Shown here one piece after another: positions 9,185 to 18,189 of a stretch of 64,000 bases of DNA; position 1 is the first letter of the stretch; each line of letters starts with the position of its first letter. A program made the translations under genes and the position numbers. The notes below the pieces were generated by a model. That model saw only the letters and a list, made by a program, of their open reading frames with translations, did not search any database and was not told the origin of the DNA. The stretch covers positions 1 through 64,000 of the forward strand of contig NZ_LJHQ01000022.1 in the NCBI RefSeq assembly GCF_001295925.1, in the 5' to 3' direction. The DNA is from Allobosea sp. AAP35 (GTDB lineage Bacteria > Pseudomonadota > Alphaproteobacteria > Rhizobiales > Beijerinckiaceae).

Positions 9185-9898
9185 TTAACTGATTCGCTTG
9201 TCTGGCGAATCGCAGAGATCGTTCTGGATGCAGCGCCCGCATTCCGGTCTCAGCGCCTTGCAGGTGTAGCGGCCGTGCAGGATGAGCCAATGATGCGCGT
9301 GGCGGCCGAACGCGGCCGGCACGGCCTTTTCCAGGCCCAGTTCGACCTCAAGCACGTTCCTGCCCGGCGCGATGCGCAGGCGGTTGCCGACGCGGAAGAC
9401 ATGGGTGTCGACGGCGTGGGTGATCTCGCCGAAGGCGATGTTGAGCACGACATTGGCGGTCTTGCGGCCGACGCCCGGCAGGCTTTCCAGCTCGGCGCGG
9501 GTCGTCGGCACCTCGCCGCCGAATTCGGCGATCAGCTTCTCGCAGAGCGCGATGACATTCTTCGCCTTGGTGCGGAACAGGCCGATCGTGCGGACATGCT
9601 CGCGCACGACCTCTTCGCCGAGCGCGAGCATCTTTTGCGGCGTATCGGCGATCTCGAAGAGTTTGCGCGTCGCCTTGTTGACGCCGACATCCGTCGCCTG
9701 GGCCGAGAGCACGACGGCCACCAGCAAGGTGAAGGCGTTGACGTAGTCGAGCTCGCCCTTGGGCTCGGGATTGGCGGCCTCGAAGCGGGTGAAGATCTCG
9801 CGGACGCCGGCGGCGCTGCGCGCACGCGGTTTCGTGATCGGCTTGGGCGCAGGGGCGCGGCGCTTTGGCCCAGGCTTGGCCCTGTTTTCTTGCGTCAT
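9185..9898 (-). CDS. nth: Endonuclease III (base-excision DNA glycosylase/AP lyase)
   Basis: This 237-residue enzyme removes oxidised pyrimidines and nicks the abasic site. The helix-hairpin-helix LPGVGRKTANVVL carries the catalytic Lys146, and the catalytic Asp164 lies in HAVDTHVFRV. The C-terminal cysteines 213, 220, 223 and 229 have the exact C-x6-C-x2-C-x5-C spacing of the [4Fe-4S] cluster. A basic, proline-rich N-terminal tail of about 30 residues precedes the fold. It is divergent from a DUF2244 membrane protein with 20 bp between starts, a pairing seen in many Alphaproteobacteria. Confidence 0.96.
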   Translation of the reverse strand: MTQENRAKPGPKRRAPAPKPITKPRARSAAGVREIFTRFEAANPEPKGELDYVNAFTLLVAVVLSAQATDVGVNKATRKLFEIADTPQKMLALGEEVVREHVRTIGLFRTKAKNVIALCEKLIAEFGGEVPTTRAELESLPGVGRKTANVVLNIAFGEITHAVDTHVFRVGNRLRIAPGRNVLEVELGLEKAVPAAFGRHAHHWLILHGRYTCKALRPECGRCIQNDLCDSPDKRIS

Positions 9899-9918
9899 GG
9901 GGGCGTTATAGTCGGCAC

Positions 9919-10458
9919 ATGGACCTCGGCAAGCGCGTTTCGACGGAGCCGGAAGACGACGCTCCGGCTCGCGCCGAGCGGCCGGTCTTCGACGCCACGA
10001 TCACGCCGCATCGCTCGCTGGACCGCAATGCCTTCCGCATCGTGATGACGCTGGTCTGCCTTGCAGCCATTGCCTCCTCGATCCCGTTCATGGTGCTCGG
10101 CGCCTGGCCCGTGGCTGGCTTCATGGGGCTGGATGTGGTTGCGCTCTTTATCGCCTTCCAGGTGAACTTCCGTCATGCACGGGCCTTCGAGCGCATCGTC
10201 GTGACTCCGCTGGAGGTCCAACTGCGGAAGGTCTCGCATCAGGGGCAGGAGGCCGTCTGGCGCTCGAACCCGGCCTGGACGAAGCTGGAGCGGCAGGACG
10301 ACGAGGATTACGGGCTGCTGCGGCTCAGTCTCGTTTCGCGCGGACGCAGCGTGGCGGTTGCCGCGGCCTTGTCGCCGGCCGAGCGCGAAGGCTTCGCCGA
10401 CGCGCTCGGTACCGCGCTGGCGAAGGCGCGGCGCGGGCCAGATCACGGGACGGCGTAA
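9919..10458 (+). CDS. DUF2244 family membrane protein
   Basis: This 179-residue protein has two membrane helices (about residues 45-65 and 70-88), separated by a short turn, and a soluble C-terminal domain. This matches DUF2244, an uncharacterised alphaproteobacterial inner-membrane family. An upstream in-frame start at 9865 would overlap the divergent nth coding region, so the ATG at 9919 is preferred. The function is unknown. The conserved position beside nth is the only contextual clue. Confidence 0.85.
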   Translation: MDLGKRVSTEPEDDAPARAERPVFDATITPHRSLDRNAFRIVMTLVCLAAIASSIPFMVLGAWPVAGFMGLDVVALFIAFQVNFRHARAFERIVVTPLEVQLRKVSHQGQEAVWRSNPAWTKLERQDDEDYGLLRLSLVSRGRSVAVAAALSPAEREGFADALGTALAKARRGPDHGTA

Positions 10459-10527
10459 AGCGCGGGACCGCATGAGCTTGCCAGCTTTCGGGTGGAGTCG
10501 GCAGGCCGCGCTCCCTAGTTTCGCCTC

Positions 10528-11532
10528 ATGATCGATGATGCGAAGGTGACGGCGATGACCGCTCATATCCAGAAGCTCGGCGTGATGACGCCGACCCGTT
10601 TTTCCAATGCCGTGCTGGCCCGCGCCGTCGAGGCCATGCCGACCGAGGCGGATTTTCCGTCTGTCGCGCCGGGCTCCGATTACGACACGGTGCGGCGCAT
10701 CCTCGCTTTCATCACCGAGAACTGGCGCGCGCAGCCGACGATCGAGGCGATCGCGGAAGCGGCCGGGGCGACGCCGACCGATGTCCACCACCTGTTCCGG
10801 CGCTGGTGCGGGCTGACGCCGAAGGCCTTCCTGCAGGCGATCACGCTCGACCACGCCAAGGGTTTGCTCGGCGCATCCGTCAGCGTGCTCGACACCGCGC
10901 TGGAGGTCGGATTATCGGGGCCAGGCCGGCTGCACGATCTCTTCGTGACGCATGAGGCGATGTCGCCCGGCGAATGGAAGGCTGGCGGCGGCGGGCTTGT
11001 GCTCTCCTATGGCTTCCACGCCTCCCCGTTCGGCGAGGCGCTGGTCGTCACGACGGAGCGCGGACTCGCCGGGCTCGGCTGGGTGTCGGACAAGCTCGAC
11101 GGCGGCAAGGTCGTCGGTGGGCGGGCGGAGGCGCTGGCCGACATGATGCGGCGCTGGCCCCATGCGGACTATCGCTTCGACCCGCAGGCGACCGCGCCCT
11201 ATGCGGGGCGCATCTTCGATCCCAAGGCCTGGGCAGCCGAGACGCCGCTGCGCGTCGTGCTGATCGGCACGGATTTCGAGGTCCGGGTCTGGGAGACACT
11301 GCTGCGGATTCCGGTCGGTCGGGCCACGACCTATGGCGACGTGGCCTGCCGGATCGGCAAGCCGACAGCCGCGCGCGCGGTCGGCATGGCGGTCGGCCGG
11401 AACCCGATCTCCTTCGTCGTGCCCTGCCACCGTGTCATCGGCAAATCCGGCGCGCTGACCGGCTATCACTGGGGCCTGACGCGCAAGCGCGCCATCCTCG
11501 GCTGGGAGGCCGGGCAGATCGCGGCCGGCTGA
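10528..11532 (+). CDS. Bifunctional AraC-type HTH / methylated-DNA-protein cysteine methyltransferase
   Basis: This 334-residue protein resembles Ada without its N-terminal zinc/phosphotriester domain. Residues about 53-150 form an AraC-type DNA-binding domain (TIEAIAEAAGATPTDVHHLFRR). Residues about 160-330 form the O6-alkylguanine transferase domain, with the active-site Cys300 in VPCHRVIG and the preceding RAVGMAVGRNP segment. It would transfer a methyl group from O6-methylguanine to Cys300 irreversibly. Lacking the Cys-cluster domain, it cannot use Ada's usual phosphotriester-methylation switch, so whether it regulates transcription is open. Confidence 0.9.
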   Translation: MIDDAKVTAMTAHIQKLGVMTPTRFSNAVLARAVEAMPTEADFPSVAPGSDYDTVRRILAFITENWRAQPTIEAIAEAAGATPTDVHHLFRRWCGLTPKAFLQAITLDHAKGLLGASVSVLDTALEVGLSGPGRLHDLFVTHEAMSPGEWKAGGGGLVLSYGFHASPFGEALVVTTERGLAGLGWVSDKLDGGKVVGGRAEALADMMRRWPHADYRFDPQATAPYAGRIFDPKAWAAETPLRVVLIGTDFEVRVWETLLRIPVGRATTYGDVACRIGKPTAARAVGMAVGRNPISFVVPCHRVIGKSGALTGYHWGLTRKRAILGWEAGQIAAG

Positions 11533-11554
11533 GCCGCCCGTTTCGTTTTTCGGC

Positions 11555-13261
11555 TCAATCCTTCAGGTACATGTCCCAACAGGGCGAGAGCGCGACCAGC
11601 TTTCGTCCGCGCAAAGCGTCCTCGAAATGCTGGCGGATGGAGTCGCGCGCTGCGGTTGGAGGGCATTTCGGCGCGAGGATCGCGTCCGTCTGAGCCAGTT
11701 CCGCGAGGGTGTCGGGTTCCAGCGCCGGCGTGCTGCGTCCGGGATCCATGCCGATCGGGACATGGCGCGGCGGCGTCCGGTCGAGCAGGCGATTGAAGGG
11801 GTCGACGAAGTCGAGCGTCAGGAAGCCGTTGAGCCTGCGGCCATGGGCGACTTCCCAGGCGCGAATGGCGTCGACGCCTTGGCGGACCTCAAGCAGCCAG
11901 GTCGCCTGATAGTCGATCTCGGAATAGAGGATGTAGGAGGGTGGGAGATCACGCCGCGCGAGATCGCGATAGCTTTCCTGCTGTGTCGCGTAGTGCTCCA
12001 GCATCCCGGCGGCGCGCGCGGCCATGTCGGCTTTCAGGCTGACGCGACCGAGCGGGCCGAGTTCAGGTGCGTCGAGCGCGACATGGCCGACCGTGCCCAG
12101 CATGGCGCGGGCGCTGCGCTCGACGAAGATCACCGCGCTCGGCAGCGCGACAGCGAGCGCGAGCACCAGCACCGCCGGCTTCAAGGTATCTTGCCGCCCG
12201 CGCCAGTCGAGCAGGATGAGCAGCAGGATCGGCCACAGCCCGATATATTCGAGCGAGCCGGTGTTCTGCGTCTCGAAGAAGGTCAGCGCCATGAGCGCCG
12301 CCGCCAGCCAGCCGAGATTCGAGGCCAGCAGCTTGCGCAGGCCAGCGAGCGAAAATGTCAGGCCCTCGCGCCAGGACGCCAGCGCCAGCGCGCCGAGCAG
12401 GAGCAGGCAAGGCCCGACGACGTTGAACTTGACCGAGGCGACGGTGAGGAAGCGCGGCAGCAGCGCGCCGGTGTTGAGCGCCAGCAGTGCCAGGATGTCG
12501 GCGATATAGGCGCGCACCAGCCCGGTCGCGAGATCGAGCGCGCCGAGCGCGGCGAGGACCAGCCCAGCGGCGACAACCGCATCGCGCAGGCGCAGGCGGC
12601 CGGCGAGGATGGCGTAGCCGACCAGAAGCGCGCCAGTCACGGCGCCGGTGATCTTGACCAGCACCAGCGTCAGCATCAGCGCCGCTACCAGCCCGGTCGT
12701 CAGGCGGCGATCCTGCATGAACAGCAGCGTCGCGATCAGCAGATAGAGCAGCAGGGCGACATGGCGATTGTAATGCCCGTAGCCGTCAAAACCGGGCATC
12801 GGGTAGAGGCTATGCAGGTTGATCGGCAACGAAGCGAACAGCAGGAACGGCAGCAACAGCGCCAGCGCCAAAGGGCGCGACTTTGCCGAAACGGAGCCGC
12901 AGATGATGGCCGCGACCGGCAGCAGCACGGGCAGCAGCGCCCAGTTCACCAGCAGCATCGGCTGGGCACGCGGGAAGAGCGCATCCAGCAGCGCCGCGCC
13001 GTAATAGCCGAGCGGACCGACCGGGGCGAAGAAATCGAGGCTCGGGACCTGACCCATGCGGATGCGCTGGACGGCGTCGAGATAAACGGTCGTGTCCCAG
13101 GCGTTGGGTCCGAGCGGCAGGCGAAGCGGCAGGCTCAGCGCCGCAGCGGCCACGAGCGCAAAGGCCACGACCCAGAAAGCGGGCGTGCCGATGAGTTGGG
13201 TGAGCCGGGCGGAAGGCCGCTGCGATGCGGCAAGCGGCGCACCGAGATTTCCAACCGACAT
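11555..13261 (-). CDS. Polytopic membrane protein, possible GT-C glycosyltransferase
   Basis: This 568-residue protein has roughly ten to twelve membrane segments in its first 400 residues and a soluble C-terminal region of about 170 residues. The first periplasmic loop begins 'AWDTTVYLDAVQRIRMGQ' near residue 55. Its early acidic residue after TM1 is typical of GT-C (PMT/ArnT-like) lipid-linked sugar transferases. No specific family could be named. The gene stands alone, converging on the Ada-like gene. A role in envelope glycan modification is only inferred from the fold. Confidence 0.7.
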   Translation of the reverse strand: MSVGNLGAPLAASQRPSARLTQLIGTPAFWVVAFALVAAAALSLPLRLPLGPNAWDTTVYLDAVQRIRMGQVPSLDFFAPVGPLGYYGAALLDALFPRAQPMLLVNWALLPVLLPVAAIICGSVSAKSRPLALALLLPFLLFASLPINLHSLYPMPGFDGYGHYNRHVALLLYLLIATLLFMQDRRLTTGLVAALMLTLVLVKITGAVTGALLVGYAILAGRLRLRDAVVAAGLVLAALGALDLATGLVRAYIADILALLALNTGALLPRFLTVASVKFNVVGPCLLLLGALALASWREGLTFSLAGLRKLLASNLGWLAAALMALTFFETQNTGSLEYIGLWPILLLILLDWRGRQDTLKPAVLVLALAVALPSAVIFVERSARAMLGTVGHVALDAPELGPLGRVSLKADMAARAAGMLEHYATQQESYRDLARRDLPPSYILYSEIDYQATWLLEVRQGVDAIRAWEVAHGRRLNGFLTLDFVDPFNRLLDRTPPRHVPIGMDPGRSTPALEPDTLAELAQTDAILAPKCPPTAARDSIRQHFEDALRGRKLVALSPCWDMYLKD

Positions 13262-13393
13262 GCCGCCTCCACCGCCCGATGATGCGCGCGACCTTGCGGG
13301 GTAATCGTTACCCCAAGCCTGCGCCGATCCTCGAAAAGCTGGGATTTCGCGGCGTCGTCCAGACGAATCGCTGAAACTGGTTTCCGGGTGGGG

Positions 13394-14413
13394 TTAACCG
13401 CGCGCGATCTCGGCAAAGCGTCCGGGCAGCATAAAGCCATGGCGCAGCGGGTCGTCGGCCTCGATGGCGAAGGTGCCCTCGCCCGCGAAATAGCCCGTCC
13501 CGCCCACAGCGATGGTGACCGCGCCTGGCGCGCGGCCATCCGCGCCGCCCAGCACGCGGCCGGTGAAGCTGCCGCCCGTGATGCTGCGGAAACGCCGCGT
13601 CTCCCCCGTCGCGACGAGCCCCTTGGCATGGTCCAGCGCCATCCGCGCGGTGACGCCGGAGCCGGTCGGCGAGCGGTCGATCTGGCGCTCGGCAAAGATG
13701 CAGAGATTGAAGCTCGTCTCGCCGGGCTGAGCCTCGTCCGTGATGATCGTGCCATAGAGGAAGCTCAGATCAGGCTCGGTTGGATGCGTGATCGAAAGCG
13801 TCGCGCGGACCTTGTCGGTGAGGGCGGCGGCCGCTTCGGTCAGTGCCGCGACGGGCGTGTCGAACAGATCGAGCCCGAAGCGGGAGGCCGGCAGGATGCA
13901 GTAGAAGGCGCCGCCATAGGCGATGTCGGTGGTGATCGCGCCGAAGGCCGGCACCTCGACGACGAGATCGCGGGCGAAGACGAAGGCCGGCACGCTTTCG
14001 AAGACGACGCTTTCGACCTTGCCGTCATGGAGCGTACATTCCAGCCACAGCAGGCCGCAGGGCGCCTCGATGGCGAAACGCGTCACCGGCTCGACCGCCG
14101 GCACCAGACCATGCTCGACCGCATAACGGCCCAGCGCGATGGTCGCGTGGCCACACATGGTCGAGTAGCCCTCGTTATGGGTGAACAGAACGCCGAAGGC
14201 GGCGTCAGGATGGGAGGCCGTGACCGGGATCACGCCATACATGCCGGCATGGCCGCGCGGCTCCAGCATCATCGCGCGGCGCAGATGATCGTGGTTCTCG
14301 CGCGCGTCGCGGCGCTTGTCGAGGATCGTCGCGCCCTTGAGCTCGGGATAGCCTGATGTGACGATGCGAACCGGCTCGCCGCAGGTGTGATAGTCGAGAT
14401 AGCTCAGGCGCAT
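13394..14413 (-). CDS. Proline racemase family enzyme, probable trans-3-hydroxy-L-proline dehydratase
   Basis: This 339-residue member of the proline racemase/4-hydroxyproline epimerase fold has its first catalytic residue at Cys87 in TMCGHAT. At the second site the usual cysteine (SPCG) is replaced by Thr250 in DRSPTGSG. In this family the Cys/Thr pair marks trans-3-hydroxy-L-proline dehydratase, which forms a pyrroline-2-carboxylate, while Cys/Cys marks racemases and epimerases. No pyrroline reductase gene is nearby. It is followed by a repeat and then a PfkB kinase on the same strand. Confidence 0.85.
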   Translation of the reverse strand: MRLSYLDYHTCGEPVRIVTSGYPELKGATILDKRRDARENHDHLRRAMMLEPRGHAGMYGVIPVTASHPDAAFGVLFTHNEGYSTMCGHATIALGRYAVEHGLVPAVEPVTRFAIEAPCGLLWLECTLHDGKVESVVFESVPAFVFARDLVVEVPAFGAITTDIAYGGAFYCILPASRFGLDLFDTPVAALTEAAAALTDKVRATLSITHPTEPDLSFLYGTIITDEAQPGETSFNLCIFAERQIDRSPTGSGVTARMALDHAKGLVATGETRRFRSITGGSFTGRVLGGADGRAPGAVTIAVGGTGYFAGEGTFAIEADDPLRHGFMLPGRFAEIARG

Positions 14414-14426
14414 CTGTCTTCTCCAA

Positions 14427-14502
14427 CGTCATTGCGAGCGCAGCGAAGCAATCCAGCGTCTCGCGCAGTCCCCTGGATTGCTTCGCTTCGCTCGCAATGA
14501 CG
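14427..14502. repeat. Palindromic repeat, GTCATTGCGAGCG type
   Basis: The element reads CGTCATTGCGAGCGcagCGAAGCAATCC... and closes with GGATTGCTTCG...CTCGCAATGACG, giving two long complementary arms around a centre of roughly 20 bp. It sits between the proline-racemase-like gene and the PfkB kinase. A decayed copy of the same subtype lies at 28701-28779. Confidence 0.85.
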
Positions 14503-14511
14503 ACAATCCGC

Positions 14512-15447
14512 TCATACTTGTTCGGCTTGCCGGCGCGGCGGATCGCAGCCCGGCCTGGTGCAGCTATCGGCTGCAGCTTCGCAGGCGAAGGCCAGCGCGG
14601 CTCGCAAATCCTCGCCGGTCGCGTCCTTCAAGCCCGGCCCAAGCCTGCCGCGCGCGGCCAGCACGGCGAGGAAGCCGCCGATGAAGGTGTCGCCCGCGCC
14701 GACCGTATCAACAACAACGACCGGCGGCGCGGTGGCAGCAAGAGCGCCCTCCGGGCCGTAACAGACGGCGCCATCTGGCCCTCGCGTGACGAGGACGAGA
14801 CGGGCGCCAAGACCGTGCCAGCGTCGGGCAATCTTATCGGCCGGCTCGCCCGGATATAGCCAGGAGAGGTCGTCGAGGCTCGCCTTGACGATGTCGACTT
14901 GGCCGATGCGGGCCTCGATCAGGGGCAGGACAAGATCCCGCTCCGGCAGGACAGAGGCGCGGATGTTGATGTCGTAGCTGATCGTCGCGCCTTGATGGCG
15001 GGCGCTCGCGGCGAGAGAGGTCACGGCTTCACCCGAGGGACCGACAGTCGCGCCGAAGGAGGCGGCATGGAGATGGACCGCGCTGGGCGGCATGTGGCGG
15101 GGTGTGCCATTCGGCTCGGCATGGGCCGTGCCGGCGAGATGCAGCGCGAATTCCGGCACGCCATCGGGGCCGAGCGGCGAGACGATCGCGACGGCCGTCG
15201 GCAGGGGGCTGTCATGGATCAGCGCCATGCCGATGCCTTCGGCCATCAGCGCTGCGCGGAAGCGGCGACCAAGCGCGTCGGTGGAGAGCGGGCCGGCATA
15301 GGTTGGCTTCGCGCCGAAACGGGCGAGTGCCAGCGCGGCATTGAAGCCGGAGCCGCCGAGCACGGCTTCATAGTGCCGGCCGTCCGCGTCGCGCGGGATG
15401 AAGTCGCCGATCGCCTCGCCGACGACGAGGATGTCGGCTGTGCTCAC
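14512..15447 (-). CDS. PfkB/ribokinase family carbohydrate kinase
   Basis: This 311-residue cytosolic sugar kinase has the family signature DTVGAGDTF with catalytic base Asp253 and the anion-hole glycines GAGD. The N-terminal GGSGFNAALALARFG motif (31-45) matches fructokinase and 2-keto-3-deoxygluconate kinase members. Its start overlaps the stop of the upstream FAH-family gene by 4 bp, so the two are cotranscribed and probably serve one sugar or sugar-acid pathway. The substrate cannot be assigned from sequence alone. Confidence 0.88.
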   Translation of the reverse strand: MSTADILVVGEAIGDFIPRDADGRHYEAVLGGSGFNAALALARFGAKPTYAGPLSTDALGRRFRAALMAEGIGMALIHDSPLPTAVAIVSPLGPDGVPEFALHLAGTAHAEPNGTPRHMPPSAVHLHAASFGATVGPSGEAVTSLAASARHQGATISYDINIRASVLPERDLVLPLIEARIGQVDIVKASLDDLSWLYPGEPADKIARRWHGLGARLVLVTRGPDGAVCYGPEGALAATAPPVVVVDTVGAGDTFIGGFLAVLAARGRLGPGLKDATGEDLRAALAFACEAAADSCTRPGCDPPRRQAEQV

Positions 15448-16622
15448 AGCAGGCCGCGCTTCGCCAGGCTCCGCATCAGATGGGAGGTGCCGAAGGTCCA
15501 GGGCTCACATTCGTCGGTGCGCTTCATGCGATTGACCAGGGCGCCGAGCTCGGGCGCGGCGATCGTGACGATGTCGCCGTATTTATGCGTGAAGCCACCG
15601 CCGACCGTGTCGCGGTCCTTGATCGGCGCGAACATGGTGCCGAGATAGAGCGCCGCGCCGTCGGGATATTGGTGATGCGGTCCGATCATCTGGCTGGCGA
15701 GATCGGCGGGGTCGCGGCTGATCTTGGCGATCGAGGACGAGCCCTCCAGGGTGAAGCCGTCCTCACCCTCGACCGTCAGCGTGACAGTGGTGTTGCGGAC
15801 ATGGTCGAGCGTGAAGCCTGCATCAAACAGGCGGATGAACGGGCCGACCGCGGCGGCGGCGTTGTTGTCCTTGGCCTTGCCGAGCAGGAGCGCGGAGCGG
15901 CCCTCGACATCGCGCAGATTGACGTCGTTGCCGAGCGTGGCTCCGACGATGCGGCCGTCGGAGGCCACGACCAGCACGATCTCCGGCTCGGGGTTGTTCC
16001 AGGTCGAGGACGGGTGCAGGCCGGCGTCGAAGCCGGTGCCGACGGAGGACATCGGCGCCGCCTTGGTGAAGATCTCGGCATCGGGGCCGATGCCGACCTC
16101 GAGATACTGGCTCCAGGCGCCCTGCCCGATCAGCACCTCCTTGAGATGCATCGCCTCGGGCGAGCCCGGCTTGAGCTTGGAGAGATCGTCGCCGATGAGC
16201 TTGCCGATTTCCTCGCGGATCGTCACGGCGGCGGCCGGGTTGCCGCGCGCCTTCTCCTCGATGACGCGCTCCAGCATCGAGACCGCAAAGGTGACGCCGG
16301 CCGCCTTGACCACCTGCAGATCGAGCGGCGAGAGCAGCCAGGGTTTCTCCGCGTCGCGACCGTCGGCGGGGGTGTTGGTGAGGATGTCCGCGAGCGAGCC
16401 CAGCGGCTCGCCGGGGGCCGCGCGCAGCGCAGCCGCCGCATCGGGCGTCTCGCAAAGATCGCGGCTGGTCGGGAAGGTGCGGGTGACGTCGATGAGCATG
16501 CCGTCGCGCAGGGTCACGATCGCGGGACCCGCGACATCGGGTCGCCAGACGCGGCCGAGCAGGGCGGCATCGGCCGCGTCCTTCGGCAGGGTCTGGTCTG
16601 GCGTCAGCGTGAGGCTCGGCAT
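15444..16622 (-). CDS. Fumarylacetoacetate hydrolase family protein (AraD1-like)
   Basis: This 392-residue protein carries a C-terminal FAH fold (about residues 110-385) with the metal-binding segment 'NPEPEIVLVV' and 'GNDVNLRDVEGRS'. Long FAH-family members of this type act in sugar-acid breakdown as dehydratases or hydrolases of 2-keto-3-deoxy acids. It lies upstream of, and overlaps, a PfkB kinase. It is divergent from the ugp operon, with a 206-bp shared control region. The exact reaction is unknown. Confidence 0.82.
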   Translation of the reverse strand: MPSLTLTPDQTLPKDAADAALLGRVWRPDVAGPAIVTLRDGMLIDVTRTFPTSRDLCETPDAAAALRAAPGEPLGSLADILTNTPADGRDAEKPWLLSPLDLQVVKAAGVTFAVSMLERVIEEKARGNPAAAVTIREEIGKLIGDDLSKLKPGSPEAMHLKEVLIGQGAWSQYLEVGIGPDAEIFTKAAPMSSVGTGFDAGLHPSSTWNNPEPEIVLVVASDGRIVGATLGNDVNLRDVEGRSALLLGKAKDNNAAAAVGPFIRLFDAGFTLDHVRNTTVTLTVEGEDGFTLEGSSSIAKISRDPADLASQMIGPHHQYPDGAALYLGTMFAPIKDRDTVGGGFTHKYGDIVTIAAPELGALVNRMKRTDECEPWTFGTSHLMRSLAKRGLL

Positions 16623-16725
16623 GGCTGTTATCCGTCTGAGGGCTGAGTTGGGCGGGGGAGAACAGCGCCTTCCGAGCGATTGCGCAAGAGGCCTCCGGAT
16701 CGAGGGGCCTCGGCGCGGTACATGA

Positions 16726-16743
16726 CTGTCATCATTTTGTCAT
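16726..16743 (+). promoter_or_regulatory. Pho box (predicted PhoB site) upstream of ugpB
   Basis: Two direct heptamers, CTGTCAT (16726-16732) and TTGTCAT (16737-16743), are separated by exactly 4 bp. The Pho-box consensus is two CTGTCAT-like repeats at 11-bp spacing, and only one of 14 positions differs. The site lies 86 bp before the ugpB start. It predicts induction of the glycerol-3-phosphate importer under phosphate starvation. No -35 element is obvious next to it, as expected for PhoB-activated promoters. Confidence 0.85.
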
Positions 16744-16828
16744 TGAAACGTCGCCTGTCCTTCATGCTAGCTTGCGCACCAACAAGAACAGTGGCTCCGC
16801 CCATTGCGGGGCCGAAAGGGAGAGAACG

Positions 16829-18151
16829 ATGACCGTGAAATCTCGCATTCTGATGTCCGTCGCCGCCGTCGTGCTGGCGGGCGCCACACCGGCTGCGGCG
16901 CAGACCGAGCTGCAGTGGTGGCATGCCATGACCGGCGCCAACAACGACGTCGTCGTCAAGCTCGCCGAGGAATTCAACGCCTCGCAGAAGGACTTCAAGG
17001 TCGTTCCGGCTTATAAGGGTTCCTATGCCGACACGCTGAACGCCGGCATCGCCGCCTTCCGCGCCGGCAATGCGCCGCACATCATGCAGGTCTTCGAAGT
17101 CGGCACCGCGACGATGATGTCCGCCAAGGGCGCCATCAAGCCGGTCCAGGATTTGATGAAGGAAGCCGGCGAAACATTCGATCCGAAGAGCTATCTGCCG
17201 GCCATCACCGGCTACTACTCGACCACCAAGGGCGAGATGCTCTCCTTCCCCTTCAACTCGTCCTCCACCGTGATGTGGTACAACAAGGACGCGCTGAAGA
17301 AGGCCGGCCTCAATGCCGACGCGCCGCCCAAGACCTGGCCGGAGGTGTTCGACGCCGCCAAGAAGCTGAAGGCTGCCGGCTACGACAAGTGCGGCTTCTC
17401 GAATGGCTGGGTGACCTGGGTCAACATCGAGCAGCTCGGCGCCTGGCATAACGAGGCCGTCGGCACCAAGGCCAATGGCTTCGACGGCTTCGATACCGAA
17501 TTCGTCTTCAACAAGGGCGTCTTCCTGAAGCACCTGACCAATCTGGTCGAGATGCAGAAGGACAAGACCTATGACTATTCCGGCCGCACCAACACCGGCG
17601 AGGGCCGCTTCACCTCGGGCGAATGCCCGATCTTCCTGACCTCTTCGGCCTTCTTCGGCAATGTCCGCGCCAACGCCAAGTTCGAATGGGCGAACGCGCC
17701 GATGCCGTATTATCCGGATGTGGCGGGCGCGCCGCAGAACTCGATCATCGGCGGCGCCTCGCTGTGGGTGATGGGCGGCAAGAAGTCGGATGAGTACAAG
17801 GGCGTGGCCAAGTTCTTCTCCTTCCTGTCGAATGTCGACCGCCAGGTGAAGCTGCACACCGAGTCGGGCTATCTGCCGATCACCAAGGCCGCCTATGAGA
17901 AGGTCAAGGCGTCGGGCTTCTACAAGGACAAGCCGTTCCTCGAGACCCCGATCCTGGAGCTCAACAACAAGGAGCCGACGGCGAATTCGCGTGGCGTGCG
18001 CTTCGGCAGCCTGGTCCAGATCCGCGACATCTGGGCTGAGGAAATCGAGGCGGCCCTGAACGGCCAGAAGACCCCGAAGGCGGCGCTTGACGCAGCCGTC
18101 GAGCGCGGCAACCAGACGCTGCGCCAGTTCGAGCGGACGGCTGGTCGCTAA
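16829..18151 (+). CDS. ugpB: sn-Glycerol-3-phosphate ABC transporter, substrate-binding protein
   Basis: This 440-residue periplasmic binding protein has an N-terminal signal peptide ending at PAAAQ near residue 24. The mature protein begins TELQWWHAM, typical of UgpB. It captures glycerol 3-phosphate and glycerophosphodiesters for import. The ATG at 16829 follows an AGGGAGAG ribosome site. The 19-residue in-frame extension upstream lacks a signal sequence and was rejected. A Pho box lies upstream, and ugpA, ugpE and ugpC follow on the same strand. The 163-bp gap to ugpA contains a palindromic repeat. Confidence 0.93.
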   Translation: MTVKSRILMSVAAVVLAGATPAAAQTELQWWHAMTGANNDVVVKLAEEFNASQKDFKVVPAYKGSYADTLNAGIAAFRAGNAPHIMQVFEVGTATMMSAKGAIKPVQDLMKEAGETFDPKSYLPAITGYYSTTKGEMLSFPFNSSSTVMWYNKDALKKAGLNADAPPKTWPEVFDAAKKLKAAGYDKCGFSNGWVTWVNIEQLGAWHNEAVGTKANGFDGFDTEFVFNKGVFLKHLTNLVEMQKDKTYDYSGRTNTGEGRFTSGECPIFLTSSAFFGNVRANAKFEWANAPMPYYPDVAGAPQNSIIGGASLWVMGGKKSDEYKGVAKFFSFLSNVDRQVKLHTESGYLPITKAAYEKVKASGFYKDKPFLETPILELNNKEPTANSRGVRFGSLVQIRDIWAEEIEAALNGQKTPKAALDAAVERGNQTLRQFERTAGR

Positions 18152-18189
18152 GTCGGAATAGACACGCGCGGCGGCGCTTTGGATCGCGA

